Below, one piece after another: positions 1 to 12,291 of a stretch of 64,000 nucleotides of DNA; position 1 is the first letter of the stretch, and the number at the start of each line of letters is the position of its first letter. Origin of the DNA: Lamellibrachia columna (Eukaryota; Annelida; Polychaeta; Sabellida; Siboglinidae). The notes under the pieces were generated by a model. That model made no database searches. It was not told the origin of the DNA and saw only the letters and a program-made list of their open reading frames with translations. The DNA is taken from the NCBI GenBank assembly GCA_963662155.1, contig OY759269.1, positions 14,939,398 to 15,003,397 of the forward strand, given 5' to 3'. The position numbers and the translations under genes are program-made.

Positions 1-420
1 CTAGATTAATTAGGGCTTAATGATTTCCTATGCAAACATATGTCGATGGTCGGACGAAGGAAAACAAATAATTTAAGTGTCTCGCGGGTTGTTGGGATAG
101 CGACGGAATTGAGTGGCAGGGAGAAACGTCACGGTCTCTCAACCTGAAGTGATGAGGCACATTATCAACGTAATCTAATGACGTACGTAGTGAATTATTG
201 CTGATTGATGGGACAGGTGACTCGTTTATGTCTGCCTTCGAGTTAGTCGAATAAAGAACAGGTGATTTTTGACTCAGCGAATATGTTTTGCGTCAAGGAA
301 ACATTTGTTGATATGGAATTGGACATGTTTAAATAGAGAACATGTTCGAATTTTTTTTTTTTAGCAGAAAACGTATGAAGTTCCGCAGTCGTAGAAATCA
401 AATGCAACCTTCACCCTGTT

Positions 421-902
421 AAAACTCCCTCCTCAACTGACTTAGCCTATCGCGAATCAGGTTCATTGATGTCATAACATGCAGTGTGTGATATAACTTA
501 AGTAACATCCGGAGTCGATTTAATTAATTTAAGTCGGAGTCGATTTAAAAATGCGTATTTTTTTTTAAATTATCGAAAGTATTGGCATTAATCCTTAGAT
601 TTGGTATGGCTAAAATAGTCGATATCCAAAACGGTAAATATTTTATAGCTGATCATGGCAATGGGCGTGATTTCCATCCTCTCGCCGATCACGTGACAAC
701 CTTATGAGGTTTCTCTAAAAGGCAATTTTTCAGCGTTTCTATTTTCACTTCAATAAATTCTGGGTCAAACATTACACAACTTAATAGTTTGTCTGATGAT
801 TTCGCAAAACCTACATACAAAAGCTGCACAAACGAGTATGCATGTCGTAGTGGATGTTGGGTAGGTTTGAGCAAAAAAATCGAATTGAGGAGGGACCTTT
901 CA
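421..902 (+). mobile_element. MITE family A, full-length copy 1
   Basis: A 480-bp element without coding capacity. Left end CTCCCTCCTCAACTGA and right end TTGAGGAGGGA are inverted. Internal blocks (cttagcctatcgcgaat, tcgaaagtattggc, gatcacgtgacaa, tttgtctgatgattt) recur in the other copies. The left end abuts TTAA; the right TTAA is mutated. Confidence 0.8.
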
Positions 903-1476
903 ATAACTCATATTTCCTGGGAGCAAGACGGTCGTACTGTGTCAACATTGTCAACTCTTCATTCTTCCCACCACTAACGCGGAACTAGTACAGTCATCTG
1001 CTCCCAGATGTCAGTGACAGTTTGTAGATACGCAATTTTCATTTAAACAAAGCCAATATTTGAACAGATCGCCGAGTGTATTAAATTTTTAAGATTGTCT
1101 CTAATTGGAAACTAAATAATGGTCGCTCCCCTGCAGCATCCATGTATTGTAAGTAACACCGTGGTACACGACGATACTATTCACTTGTGCATGTGTACCA
1201 TAGAGTGATGTGTACCATAGAGTGATATGTACCATTTAGCTGTGTTTCGTTCTGGCCTTTCCCTTCTTAACGCCATCCTTGTTTTCCGTTTCCCTTTGTG
1301 AGGTTTCCGTTTCCATTTCCCTTGGTAAGGTTTCCGTTTCCCTTTTGGAAAGAACTGAAAGTTGTGATTGGTACAATTTTTTTCAAACGTAATAACTAAA
1401 AGTACAATGCAACGAAGCGTTGAATATATAAATAAATTGTGTGAGAATGTAAAAGCTGTGGGTTTGAAGAAAACAT

Positions 1477-1478
<2 letters not shown>
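903..1478. other. No gene seen
   Basis: Short duplicated gtaccatagagtgat units (1196-1240) and ggtttccgtttcccttt units (1300-1350) only. Confidence 0.5.

Positions 1479-1551
<73 letters not shown>
1479..1551. repeat. (AT)n microsatellite
   Basis: About 36 TA units. Confidence 0.95.
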
Positions 1552-1552
<1 letters not shown>

Positions 1553-1574
1553 CCACATGTCTGTGTACGAATGA

Positions 1575-1835
1575 ACGGTATATACGGGTATGTACGGGGA
1601 TATACGGGTATGTACGGGGATCAACGTATATGTGTGGATATGTACGGGTATGTACGGGTATGTACGGGTATGTACGGGTATGTACGGGGATGTACGGGGA
1701 TCAACGTATATGTGTGGAAAGTACAGGTATGTACGGGTATGTGCGGGTATTTACGTACGTACGTTCCTGCATGCATGGATGCACGTACGTATGTACGTAT
1801 GAATGCATGCGCGCATGTTTGTGTATTATGTACAT
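1575..1835. repeat. Degenerate TATGTACGGG repeat with palindromic CGTACG/GCATGC tract
   Basis: 10-bp units (tatgtacggg) with a duplicated 60-bp stretch containing gatcaacgtatatgtgtgga, followed by self-complementary acgtacgtacgt and gcatgcatg runs. Confidence 0.85.
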
Positions 1836-2309
1836 ATGTATGCATAGGGCAAGTTTTATCAAACAAAAACCATCTGCATAAACAAACGTCTTTCGCCAAC
1901 TACAAGACCATTCCCTGCCCTCGCCCCGGACACCTGCTGCCCATCAGGAGGTGAGCTTTTCCAGAGCGACTCGCTTTTCGTCGCGATGTCGTGAACGCCC
2001 CCTCGCCGAAATCATTAATACTATCGTTACCGCCAATTAGTGCCTTTCGGGCCAAACCTATGCAATAAATCATCGCCCAAGACAGACGGGCTCGCTGGAG
2101 ACGTCCCGCAGTGGAGCGGGCTTCGTGTGCGGCGGCGGTGGTAACAGGTGTATGGCTGTCCCGTCAATGGAATCCATGCAGCAGGGACTAGGAGGAATGA
2201 TTGGGTGCCGAGGGAAGGTGAGGCCGGGACTGTCAGCATTCGAAAGGGTGGTGGAAAAAGTGCGCGTTTAATGTTTGACGGAGGATTTTGAAATTGGCAT
2301 CTTGGGATA

Positions 2310-2310
<1 letters not shown>

Positions 2311-2349
<39 letters not shown>

Positions 2350-2350
2350 T
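2311..2350. repeat. (GAT)n microsatellite
   Basis: About 13 TGA/GAT units followed by a degenerate TTG run. Confidence 0.9.
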
Positions 2351-2521
2351 TGTTATTGTTGTTGTTGCTAGAAATGGCGAGGAAAGATAAAAAAGTTGTA
2401 GTTTTTATTGTTGTTGTTGTTTCAATATGTGAATTATTGTTACAGGTGGTAACATCTTAAGATTACTTAAACTTATTAGAACGTGCCTATATTCATTCGT
2501 AATCAATGGGTACCAATTCCA

Positions 2522-3849
2522 TTCAAAGCGCGCAAGTGTGCGTGCATGCGTGCGTGTGTGCATGCGAGTGTGTGCGCGCATGCATGCATGCGTGTGTGAC
2601 TATGTAGCTAGTAATATCGAAGAACTCACGAATGCCATCGAAAGTAACGTTATTATAGGCTGATCCAGGATAGTCAACTGTTTTACCATACATAATTGAT
2701 AGGTACCCGTATTTTTGAGAAACAACAGTAAGCAAATCCGTTGTGGAACGCGCAACAAGAAATACAAAAATCGCGACAACAAACGCTCACCATCACTAAA
2801 CGTCACATTGTTCGCATTTGTTCCAGCAAACGCAACAAAATTAACAAGACGTCTGTCAGTTGCTGCTGTGACGTCACTTCTTTGGGGTCGACGGTCTCGC
2901 CACGACTGCGAGTCCGTGTGTTTGTCAACGCGGCCGGTGTCACAAGTTTGACAGCGGTGGTACTATCCACGCACGCCTGGCGACAGATTTGTGACCACAT
3001 TTGACACGGAGCGTGTTATTTATCTGCCTACCAACGTCGCTCTTCGCCTGCTACGTCGGACAGAAGGAATGTCTTCGGCCGTCACGCGCTGAAGTCTCTG
3101 TGATATGTCTGAGAAAGAAGCAACCGGAAAAAAGAAACGAAACAAAATTACACATCTTGCTAGGAAAAAATTGGACATGTCTTGTTAACCTGCAAACTAT
3201 AATTTTATTACTGATATGTAGGGTAAGCATGACATAAACCCATTCTGTTCATAATCATGGAAGCCACTGGGATCATTGTTAGAGCATATACCAGAGAAGC
3301 CAACACCACTTTGACCACTAGGATGCCATTATGAGACTACTGCAGCTAGATGTCAGTATGTTATTTAATCATTTTAATCATGGAAGCTCTTTAGATTATA
3401 TTATAAATAAGTGCGGCAAATAATATTTTTATTAGTAATTGTATGCATATTGTACATATCACTTTGAAGACACACAGTATTGTAACACAACAGTATTTTT
3501 ATAATGTACAAAATACTACTACTACTAATAATAATCAACGTTTACTTTTTGTCCGTTACTTTATTTCTTGGTACTTTTCTCCTCTTACTTTTTCCGTTCC
3601 TTTGTTTCCGGTTATTCTCTTTCCGATACTCCTCTGAGTAACACTAATCTGTAGTGCGTGTATATAGTCTAAGTAATATGTCAGTTTAATGGTCGAGTGC
3701 ATACTGTTGTTGAAATCGTCAAAATAATATACTTTGATCGTTATATCGGGTAATTTCAGAAACTGTTAATAACCAGATGTCACATAGAGGCGAAATAACG
3801 TTTGCTATTTTCGCCGAATATAGAACGGACCTGTTTAAACAAATGTAAT
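2522..3849. other. No gene seen
   Basis: A degenerate (TGCG/TGCA) tract at 2528-2600, then unique AT-rich sequence. Short open frames here lack codon or motif support. Confidence 0.5.
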
Positions 3850-3960
3850 AGTTTCTCAGACAATTTCATCAAAACTAAAAAACACAGTTGCACAGACGAG
3901 CTACTGTGTCGTAGTGGATACTAGATAGGTTCGATTTTTCGTGATTAGATGGAATGGATG
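3850..3960 (+). mobile_element. MITE family A, diverged 3' fragment
   Basis: Matches the 3' part of the family: a degenerate tttctcagacaatttcatc, then gttgcacagacgagct and gtagtggatactag. Confidence 0.6.
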
Positions 3961-4719
3961 AACTTAGAAACGAAAAACAACACTCGAAAGACTCCGCGTC
4001 ACGTACACGCCAAACACGTTCGTTATCTCACCGAAGCACGTATCCATCTTTCTTCGCCATACAGTTTTTTCTATACGTTCCTTGCTTTCTTTCATATTTC
4101 GGCAACTCCTTACACGTGCAAACATAAACACACCGACGCACTAACACGACGCATCGCTTCCATCACGACCTTCCACGCTGGCCCCAACAGGACTGTTGAC
4201 GCGATGTTGATAGTCAGCGCGATCCAACCGATAACCCGCGCTGAAACCAACTCGACAACAAACGCGACCACAGTTTGCTGTTAATGGTCGTTCACAGCTG
4301 TTGACATTCACCTTTTCGCACAAAGCGTACTAATTCTCATCTCCCCGAATTAATACTTTAAAACGTTGATAATTGTCCACATTGAAAAATATATCGATGT
4401 ATATGAATAAATAAATGAACGGTCCCTTGGTGTAGTGCTGACAGTCTGATTTTATCGTAATGTTACGTAGTATAAACTATATATATTCTAACATCTTAAA
4501 GCAATGATGTTTTAAAGTGTGGACCTTGATGTTTATAATACAAGTTGATCATTAGTCTTATTCTTATTGCTACAGAAATCTTATATATGAAGTTGTATTT
4601 TGTATACACGTGTGTGTTACTATTTGTGCTGTTATTATTTTATAAGCAACTCTGATTACAGGTGTTGTAATAAAAAAACTAACATACAACCCTGGGTTCG
4701 GGGGGGGTATTTTTGTAAG

Positions 4720-5200
4720 TGAGAAAGAGGGTGAGTGAGTAAGAGGGTGCGTGAGTAAGAGGGTGAGTGAGTAAGAGTCTAAGTGAGCAAGAGGGTGAGT
4801 AAGAGTCTAAGTGAGCAAGAGGGTGAGTAAGAGTCTAAGTGAGCAAGAGGGTGAGTAAGAGTCTAAGTGAGCAAGAGGGTGAGTAAGAGTCTAAGTGAGC
4901 AAGAGGGTGAGTAAGAGTCTAAGTGAGCAAGATGGTGAGTAAGAGTCTAAGTGAGCAAGAGGGTGAGTAAGAGTCTAAGTGAGCAAGATGGTGAGTAAGA
5001 GTCTAAGTGAGCAAGAGGGTGAGTAAGAGTCTAAGTGAGCAAGAGGGTGAGTAAGAGTCTAAGTGAACAAGAGGGTGAGTAAGAGTCTAAGTGAGCAAGA
5101 GGGTGAGTAAGAGTCTAAGTGAGCAAGAGGGTGAGTAAGAGTCTAAGTGAGCAAGAGGGTGAGTAAGAGTCTAAGTGAGCAAGAGGGTAAGAAGGTCAGT
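4720..5200. repeat. 28-bp minisatellite rich in splice-donor-like GGTGAGTAAG
   Basis: About 15 units of gagtaagagtctaagtgagc plus aagagggt, after a short variant region of gtgagtaagagg units. Point variants (GATGG, GAACAAG) mark individual units. Confidence 0.95.
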
Positions 5201-5676
5201 AAGTATAGGAGCAACATGTATGAAAACGTCATTACTACAAACAACGGCTTATAATATTAATAATGATGATGATGATGTCTTAAATAGTTAATGCAACTAA
5301 TAGATGACATGTGTCAAATGTTAAAGTACAGCTTAATAAAATAAATAATAATAAATAAATAAATACATAGCCAAGAGTGCAAAATAATGTGGCCTATAGA
5401 AGTATTCGCTTCAAGCCTGACATGGGTGTAGCAATGCATCGAACTATCTATAGTAAATGTAGCTATCGATAGTTATCGTCGATAGTACACTGAATTATTG
5501 ACAGTAACGATAGCTGACCAAACAAATCAGCAGGGCTATCTATGTAACTGTAAAGATGCTATGTCAACTTTATATGGTAATTATACTTATTTATTGATCT
5601 AACATAAAAAGTCTTCGATCAAAGCAGCGTCTTTCACGGACTCACCATTTTGAAGCAACTACCTCAAAGACCACGC

Positions 5677-5892
5677 AACGGCGCTACCCGTCAGTGATGC
5701 AACAGCGCTACCCATCAGTGATGCAACGGCGCTACCCGTCAGTGATGCAACGGCGCTACCCGTCAGTGATGCAACGGCGCTACCCGTCAATGATGCAACG
5801 GCGCTACCCGTCAGTGATGCAACGGCGCTACCCGTCAATGATGCAACGGCGCTACCCGTCAATGATGCAACGGCGCTACCCGTCAGTGATGG
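5677..5892. repeat. 24-bp minisatellite
   Basis: Nine units of cgctacccgtcagtgatgca plus acgg. The unit is eight codons, so both strands stay open; not a gene. Confidence 0.95.
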
Positions 5893-5974
5893 CTGCTTTC
5901 CTGAGTATTTGCTATTCCATGATACTATTACAATACCCTTGCAATAGTCTTTAAACTATCGCAACAGTACTGCA

Positions 5975-6605
5975 ATGGTAAAACAGCTATTGCAGTACTA
6001 TTGCAATAGTAAAACTACCATAGATTGTCACTCCTAGTGAAAATACTATTGCACCAGTATTGCAATAGTAAAACTACCATAGATTGTCACTCCTAGTGAA
6101 AATACTATTGCACCAGTATTGCAATAGTAAAACTACCACAGATTGTCACTCCTAGTGAAAATACTATTGCACCAGTATTGCAATAGTAAAACTACCACAG
6201 ATTGTCACTCCTAGTGAAAATACTATTGCACCAGTATTGCAATAGTAAAACTACCATAGATTGTCACTCCTAGTGAAAATACTATTGCACCAGTATTGCA
6301 ATAGTAAAACTACCACAGATTGTCACTCCTAGTGAAAATACTATTGCACCAGTATTGCAATAGTAAAACTACCACAGATTGTCACTCCTAGTGAAAATAC
6401 TATTGCACCAGTATTGCAATAGTAAAACTACCATAGATTGTCACTCCTAGTGAAAATACTATTGCACCAGTATTGCAATAGTAAAACTACCACAGATTGT
6501 CACTCCTAGTGAAAATACTATTGCACCAGTATTGCAATAGTAAAACTACCACAGATTGTCACCCCTAGTGAAAATACTATTGCACCAGTATTGCAATAGT
6601 AACAC
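5975..6605. repeat. 59-bp satellite containing a 10-bp-stem hairpin, ten units
   Basis: Each unit contains TACTATTGCA and TGCAATAGTA around a 7-nt loop (ccagtat), then a 32-nt spacer. A C/T variant in the spacer (ccacag or ccatag) runs T,T,C,C,T,C,C,T,C,C. Confidence 0.95.
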
Positions 6606-6634
6606 AATTCCTTCCTCAGCAGTGAGTCACTCGC

Positions 6635-6905
6635 ACGAAATTAATAACCACAAAGCCAAGTTCAGCTTCATTAATCACCATCAGCCGCCCGGCCTATTAA
6701 CCCCGCCCTATCACTCTCCTCCAGCCTCCCTGACCATTGTTACTGCGTGGTACGGGAATTCATCATCTACGACATCCCGGGCGAATCGGGACTCGCACCC
6801 TGTATCCCGGCATCTGCTCCCGTCAGTCGAGAGAGGGACACTGGCAGAATGTCGGATGAGATTAATGGGGATTTAGGAATATTAGTGGGCCGCCACCCCC
6901 TCGTG
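6635..6905. promoter_or_regulatory. GC-rich, ATTA-containing island; candidate non-coding element
   Basis: Contains attaataaccaca (a Runx-like AACCACA), cattaatcac, gagattaatggggattta and CpG-rich flanks within AT-rich DNA. No reading frame with family signature. A conserved element is an inference from composition only. Confidence 0.25.
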
Positions 6906-7121
6906 CACGGGGAAGGGCGTCACGCCCAGTGGACCCCTATTTTTCATTGTATATTTTGGATGTTTACAACACCCTATGGAACTACTTTGAAACAACGCGT
7001 TTCCCATTATTTTTCCTGTTTCTTGGTATTCCAATAATAAGGCACCCGAAAGTTTGGTTCAGACTTCAAAGGGAAGCCGCTTCAGAGTCATGTCTGTTAC
7101 GTACATGGTGGGAACAAATTC

Positions 7122-7154
7122 TCACACACACGCACGCACACACATGCGCGCACA

Positions 7155-7238
<84 letters not shown>
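7122..7238. repeat. (CA)n microsatellite
   Basis: About 80 bp of pure CA after a mixed CACG start. Confidence 0.95.
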
Positions 7239-7239
<1 letters not shown>

Positions 7240-7241
<2 letters not shown>

Positions 7242-8835
7242 GAGATTTCGCGTTACAGCCGATTAATGCCAAACAGGATGATTATAATACTGTTTCATTA
7301 TTATATATAGCCCTTCATACTGACATATATACATACATATAAACAAGCCACAAATGAACATTTTAGGCTCCATAAAAAATCACAAAAGTGATGTTTCGAT
7401 TATATTCATTGTGACGAGGGGTCAGATAAAGAAGCCTCTGAACAATTCATATCTTAAATGTTGTCGAAATAAAAGTCTGAGAGGCTGCCGATAACGAGTT
7501 GTGCATCTCAAGGAAACTGTTTCGCGAACGCTAACCTTGTTTTTTTGCAAACAAATATTCCATGTGGAAATATCTGAACAATCTTGCACACTAATATTTA
7601 TCTGCTAATGTCAGATTTGCTATAACGTTATCAACCAAAATCAAATAAACAAAACTGCGGCCACGTGTACGTCAGCCATTCGTCACGAGGACATTTTTGT
7701 CGGGAAAAAGATTGCTACCCAAAGCTATAAACTTCGGACGGAGCACGTGGCCAAGGAAGCCAATGACTTATGGAGAGTCCAACATTTCCATCTATAGGAC
7801 GTGCGTGTTTGTATGCCTGTGTTGTGTTCGTGTTTTTATGCCCAGTTACTCAATTCAATGCAAGTAGGTGTCTGTTTCGGTGAGCACTACGTCACTATGG
7901 GTAGACGTTTTGTGTATAAACATGTTCCGTTGCTCGCTCTTGCGTTTGAATGTTTTAAATACTGATGATGCGCTGCAAACTATTTTATTATTGGAAATAT
8001 AATTTTATAGTAAGATCAACAGGCATTATGTTTCAGTTACGGATTGGCTAATTACTAGGCCAAACATATTTTGAGGCGAGTTTACAATTACCATTACAGA
8101 ACGGTAAAACCTTACAGCACACAATATTACATACAATATACCTAGCAACATTTTCTATCGGTTATAAACTTAGTGGTTGTAAATTTCGTAAGCACACAAT
8201 GTTGTAGTTTGGCACATACTAATATCGTATTTTTATCTTGAAAAGTAAAATGCAAATAAATGTCAGTAAGACGTTTCAGTTCACTCATTTGTAGATGACA
8301 TTATAACACTGACTGCTGAGTAAAACATATAAAAGTATAGCTTACCTGGGGATATCTAAGGGAATTCGGCAAATGGATTGTTGAAAAATTGATGCATGCT
8401 GTCACCATACGATGTAAAAATTGTCAAACAAGTAAATTGCATTAGTGTTTTACACGAACGTTTTTTTTTTACTGAGTGAAACCGGAATTCAACTTTAAAT
8501 TCCATAAATGTATGCGTATCGTCCATCTTTTTTGAACGGACTTTTATGACGAAACGTGAAGCTGAACCAGCTGAAAATCCCATCGTCCCCACTTCCGGTC
8601 TCATACCGCGATGAAGTGATGACGTACGTCCGGCCGATCAACGGACAAGTAGCGGTCAGTCGATCAACACATTCGGGCGAAAATCACCAATAAATATGTC
8701 CGCGAATACTCATCACTAGAAGTGTTTACGAGCAAATTTGGCGGACAGGTCAGTGCCGCTACTGGCCCGCAGTCCGGGATGGCTCCGCAGTCCGGGACGG
8801 GTCCGCTGGAGACCGTCTCGCGCCGTCGGTCGATA
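7240..8835. other. No gene seen
   Basis: AT-rich unique DNA apart from the LINE tail at 7738-7792. 8580-8830 is CpG-rich and leads into the minisatellite. Confidence 0.5.
7738..7792 (-). mobile_element. LINE 3' tail remnant
   Basis: gcacgtggccaaggaagcca followed by atgacttatggagagtccaac matches the 3' end of the CR1-like LINE at 38.9 kb, same orientation. Confidence 0.6.
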
Positions 8836-8972
8836 GGCCGAGTCTTCGATGGACGGGCCGAGTCTTCGATGGACGGGCCGAGTCTTCGATGGACGGGCCG
8901 AGTCTTCGATGGACGGGCCGAGTCTTCGATGGACGGGCCGAGTCTTCGATGGACGGGCCGAGTCTTCGACGG
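8836..8972. repeat. 20-bp minisatellite
   Basis: About seven units of gccgagtcttcgatggacgg, nearly perfect. Confidence 0.95.
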
Positions 8973-9029
8973 GCCGCCGCAACGATTTGTGTAGTAACTT
9001 CAAAACACTAACCCGCTCTAAACACCAAA

Positions 9030-9063
9030 GGAGTGTTTTGAACCTATAGGTTCAAAACACTCC
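9030..9063. repeat. 34-bp perfect palindrome
   Basis: GGAGTGTTTTGAACCTA followed by its exact reverse complement. The GTTTTGAAC arm is the same word that recurs in the 33-bp minisatellite at 9439. Confidence 0.9.
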
Positions 9064-9438
9064 AGATAGGCCTATATGCTGATATTTAAATTCTTGTCAA
9101 ATAGATAAATAATAATAATGATGATGATGATGATGATAATAATAATGCACATTTATAGAAACAAAAATACCACGTTATGCATATTAACTATAATCTATAT
9201 AACTATAATACAAATATTAACTATACTCTATAATAATATTAACTATTATATATAATATATTAACTATTAATGCGTGACTTGAAGAAATGCAGACAATTCC
9301 TTCTGGAATAAACATACTATACTATGGATGAGTGTTTTGAACTTAAGTTCCAAATAGGCCCGATACTAAAGTGTGTTGAATGTTTATTATATTCAAAACA
9401 GTACCGCGACGTATTGAACGTTGGACTGTATTGAACTT

Positions 9439-9680
9439 CCTACACCTGGAAGGGGGGGTGAACATTCTACATCTGGAAAGGGGGAGTATTTTGAACGTTC
9501 TACACCTGGAAAGGGGGAGCGTTTTGAACGTTCTACACCTGGAAAGGGGTAGCGTTTTGAACGTTCTACACCAGGAAAGAGGGAGCGTTTTGAACATTCT
9601 ACACCTGGAAAGGGGGAGCGTTTAGAACGTTCTACACCAGGAAAGGGGGAGTGTTTTGAACGTTCTACACCTGGACGCCC
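9439..9680. repeat. 33-bp minisatellite
   Basis: Seven units with gttttgaacgttctacacct and ggaaagggggagc. The unit is eleven codons, giving false ORFs on both strands. Confidence 0.95.
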
Positions 9681-9689
9681 GGACGAGCA

Positions 9690-10530
9690 GGTGGCAGCGA
9701 TAATGCCCAGATTAGCTATCGGTCGGCCGGCAATCGGAGACGTACTCGCCGCGTCTCGCGGGACGACGGACGAATTCGCGGCGATCGTTTTACGTCAATT
9801 TGTGACCTGCAAATAAACACACGTTTATATAACCGAATTTGGTTAATTAGACGTTACTAGTGTGTGTTTGCTTGATTTTCCAATGATTGTCATAATTTAT
9901 GTAATATTACAATGTATTATACTGTTTACGTTTGTGTAAACACTTGTGTATGTGCGTGTGCAGAGGTGGGCCCGTGTGTATACATACAGTGCACACTTCT
10001 AGTTCTGTTATTTAAGTATGAAGTCAACATATTATTAATCGAAGAGCTAGATGTGACGTGAGAGCGTTTCGGGCTCACCTACACGCGATACTCGGAGCTT
10101 TACATCATAATATAAACATAACAGTTTCAACGGAATAAACATTTCCGAGGGAAGATAATTTTTTGGAAAACATTTTATCTTCATTGTCTCGCTCGTCACA
10201 ATTACAATGCACCAATATATGTACCCACGAAAGACACAATAGTTATCGGCTTTACAAGTTCATCTAAATTATTTATTTAAAGTTTAGTCTTTTTATTCTG
10301 GAAATGGCTTAATGCTTGTAGAGTTTCCTATAATATTTGGGGAAACAACTATATATAGCATAAATACCATATAACATTGAAGCACGCTATGTGAATTTGC
10401 CCAGAATGCCTCGACAGAAATATGACGATATCAGGTGGTCTAACCACCCACGGGGGGTCTTGTTTGCGCAATGTATCCTACCATAACATTGGCTCTACGC
10501 AGTAATAAAGTACCCCCGAAGCAGGGGCTG
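9690..10530. other. No gene; CpG-rich start then AT-rich unique DNA
   Basis: 9700-9810 is CpG-rich (ggtcggccggcaatcgg, ctcgccgcgtctcgcg), which might be a regulatory island; beyond it nothing recognisable. Confidence 0.4.
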
Positions 10531-10534
10531 GCAC

Positions 10535-10740
10535 TTTGTTAATGCCCCATTAATAAGGGTGACTGTCTCTCTTTTTCCAGGGAGACGATCTCCAGACATT
10601 CACCCCCCATTAATGGCCTCCTCTTTGCACTGTGCGAGATCGTTATCATTAACCGCCTGATATGTTCGCAGCGGGTATCCCCGGAGATGACATCGCGACA
10701 GCGCGACAGACTGCGTTTTATGTGTTTTTGTTGTATCACG
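10535..10740. promoter_or_regulatory. Candidate conserved non-coding element
   Basis: Three ATTAA cores (ccccattaataagg, ccccattaatggcctcc, tatcattaaccgcc) sit in a GC-balanced, low-repeat stretch within AT-rich DNA, typical of homeodomain-bound enhancers. Inference only. Confidence 0.3.
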
Positions 10741-10829
10741 CGCACTGCTTAAGTTCCGCAGCTATTCCGAATAGACGGTCCCGGCTAACCAGTAAAATGT
10801 AGTAGGCGTAATCGATAAAGGTAGTGTTT

Positions 10830-10915
10830 TAGCGGGGGTAGTGGCGGCGTACTGTTTGGAGAATCCGACTGTCCATTGAGAGAACCCGGTTTCGAAACCT
10901 TTTGCTGCTGTTTCC
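10830..10915 (+). mobile_element. tRNA-derived SINE, 5' head only
   Basis: Contains ccattgagagaacccggttt and cgaaacc, matching the head of the copies at 48321 and 55860; no body or tail. Confidence 0.55.
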
Positions 10916-11095
10916 AAGCTTGAGCAACAGTTTTAATAAGAACATAAATATTTTGAAGCTTGTAGTGTTTATCACAACAAATTGCATGCAGGTGTTAGCG
11001 TGTACATACACCTGTCATATACAACACTACTAAGCGAATTTGTATGTTTACATATATGATGACTTTAATTAGCACGTGTTTCAACTAGCTGCATG

Positions 11096-11275
11096 GCGGA
11101 GTTCGTTGAAGAAGGTTAAGGGATTGTAGTCGAGACACTTTTGCTATGTCACCAAAGTATTGAAGAAGGTTAAAGGGTTATAGTCGAGACACTTTTGCTA
11201 TATCACCAAATTACTGAAGGAGGTTTAGGGGGTTATAGTTGATACACTTTTGTTATATTACCAAAGTATTCCAGT
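11096..11275. repeat. 58-bp tandem repeat, three diverged units
   Basis: Units share gaagaaggttaa, gtcgagacacttttgctat and accaaagtatt. Confidence 0.85.
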
Positions 11276-12089
11276 TTTGTCGATCTGCATATCAACATAT
11301 CATTTGATAGATATAATTTTACCAATCTAGGTTAAATGTGGAGTTACTATGAAAAAGAAGACACACTTAAAAGTCGGTGTTTTTACTCAGTCGTGAGAAA
11401 AGGAAACACATCTGTCTAGTCTTCTGGTTTCTCTTTGTACGCGTGCCATGTACACACGCGGCTGACGCGTACAGTGTAACTATAGAAGGGGCGACAGAAG
11501 TTTTCTATTTGTTTGCTTCAGAATTGTATCCAACGTGTTGACGAAGCTTCTGTTTCAACTGTCTCCGATCTCGCCGTCGTTTCTTCTGTAGCATATATTT
11601 TTATCCGTCACGACAAATCTGCGTGTTTTACAGTGCACCCCGTGGAAGACCTGTCCAAAATATACAGTCACATAAATTCATTTATCACATGGCGGTGGTG
11701 TTGCTCATTAAAACACAACGTTGGGTTATGTCGTAGTTAGTATAGATGCCTATCTACATAACGAAAACTATTACGATGATCTAAATGTTTTATTCTAATT
11801 ACTTTTGAAAACTTCTGCAACTCGTTATATAGTGTTTTATGTTTAAACATTATGAACTCGTGTAAACATATTTTTCATATACTTTCAGGATGGAACACTG
11901 GCCAAAACTTTTTTCCCAGTGTCAACCATAATTATAACTGTGGTGGACATGTTTTCGCCATGTTGAGGATCGTCGTAGTGGTGTTAACCAATCACTCGTA
12001 GGTGTTTCGTCATGTGACTTTCTGTCACGTGAGGTTGGACTGTACAAAGCATATTGTTTAATATGGCTCGTCCTCGTTTATCCACTGGT
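11276..12089. other. No gene seen
   Basis: Unique sequence; one 75-codon frame (11513-11740) has no recognisable feature. Confidence 0.5.
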
Positions 12090-12291
12090 TCTGAGAACAT
12101 GGGTATAAACAGTGATGAATATAAATGAATGACTAGTCTTTGCGTAGTAATTGTGGCGTGGTTGAACGCTTCCCAGATAAGTCGAGTTGGTGTTGGAATG
12201 GACCTGTCTGCCAGGGGGTGAGATGTAAACCGTTTTGAGCAGTTCGTCAGACCGGATATCGCGCTATATAAGAACTTACCTTTACCTCGGT
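12090..12291 (+). mobile_element. tRNA-derived SINE, 3' part
   Basis: Lacks the tRNA head; body tggcgtggttgaacgcttcc and tail cgcgctatataagaacttac followed by CTTTACC match the family. Confidence 0.75.

Noticed and set aside
5694..5954. MQRRYPSV repeat ORF
   Set aside because: 24-bp minisatellite open on both strands.
5975..6605. CRISPR array (59-bp repeats with hairpins)
   Set aside because: The spacers are the same sequence in every unit and the genome is eukaryotic; it is a satellite.
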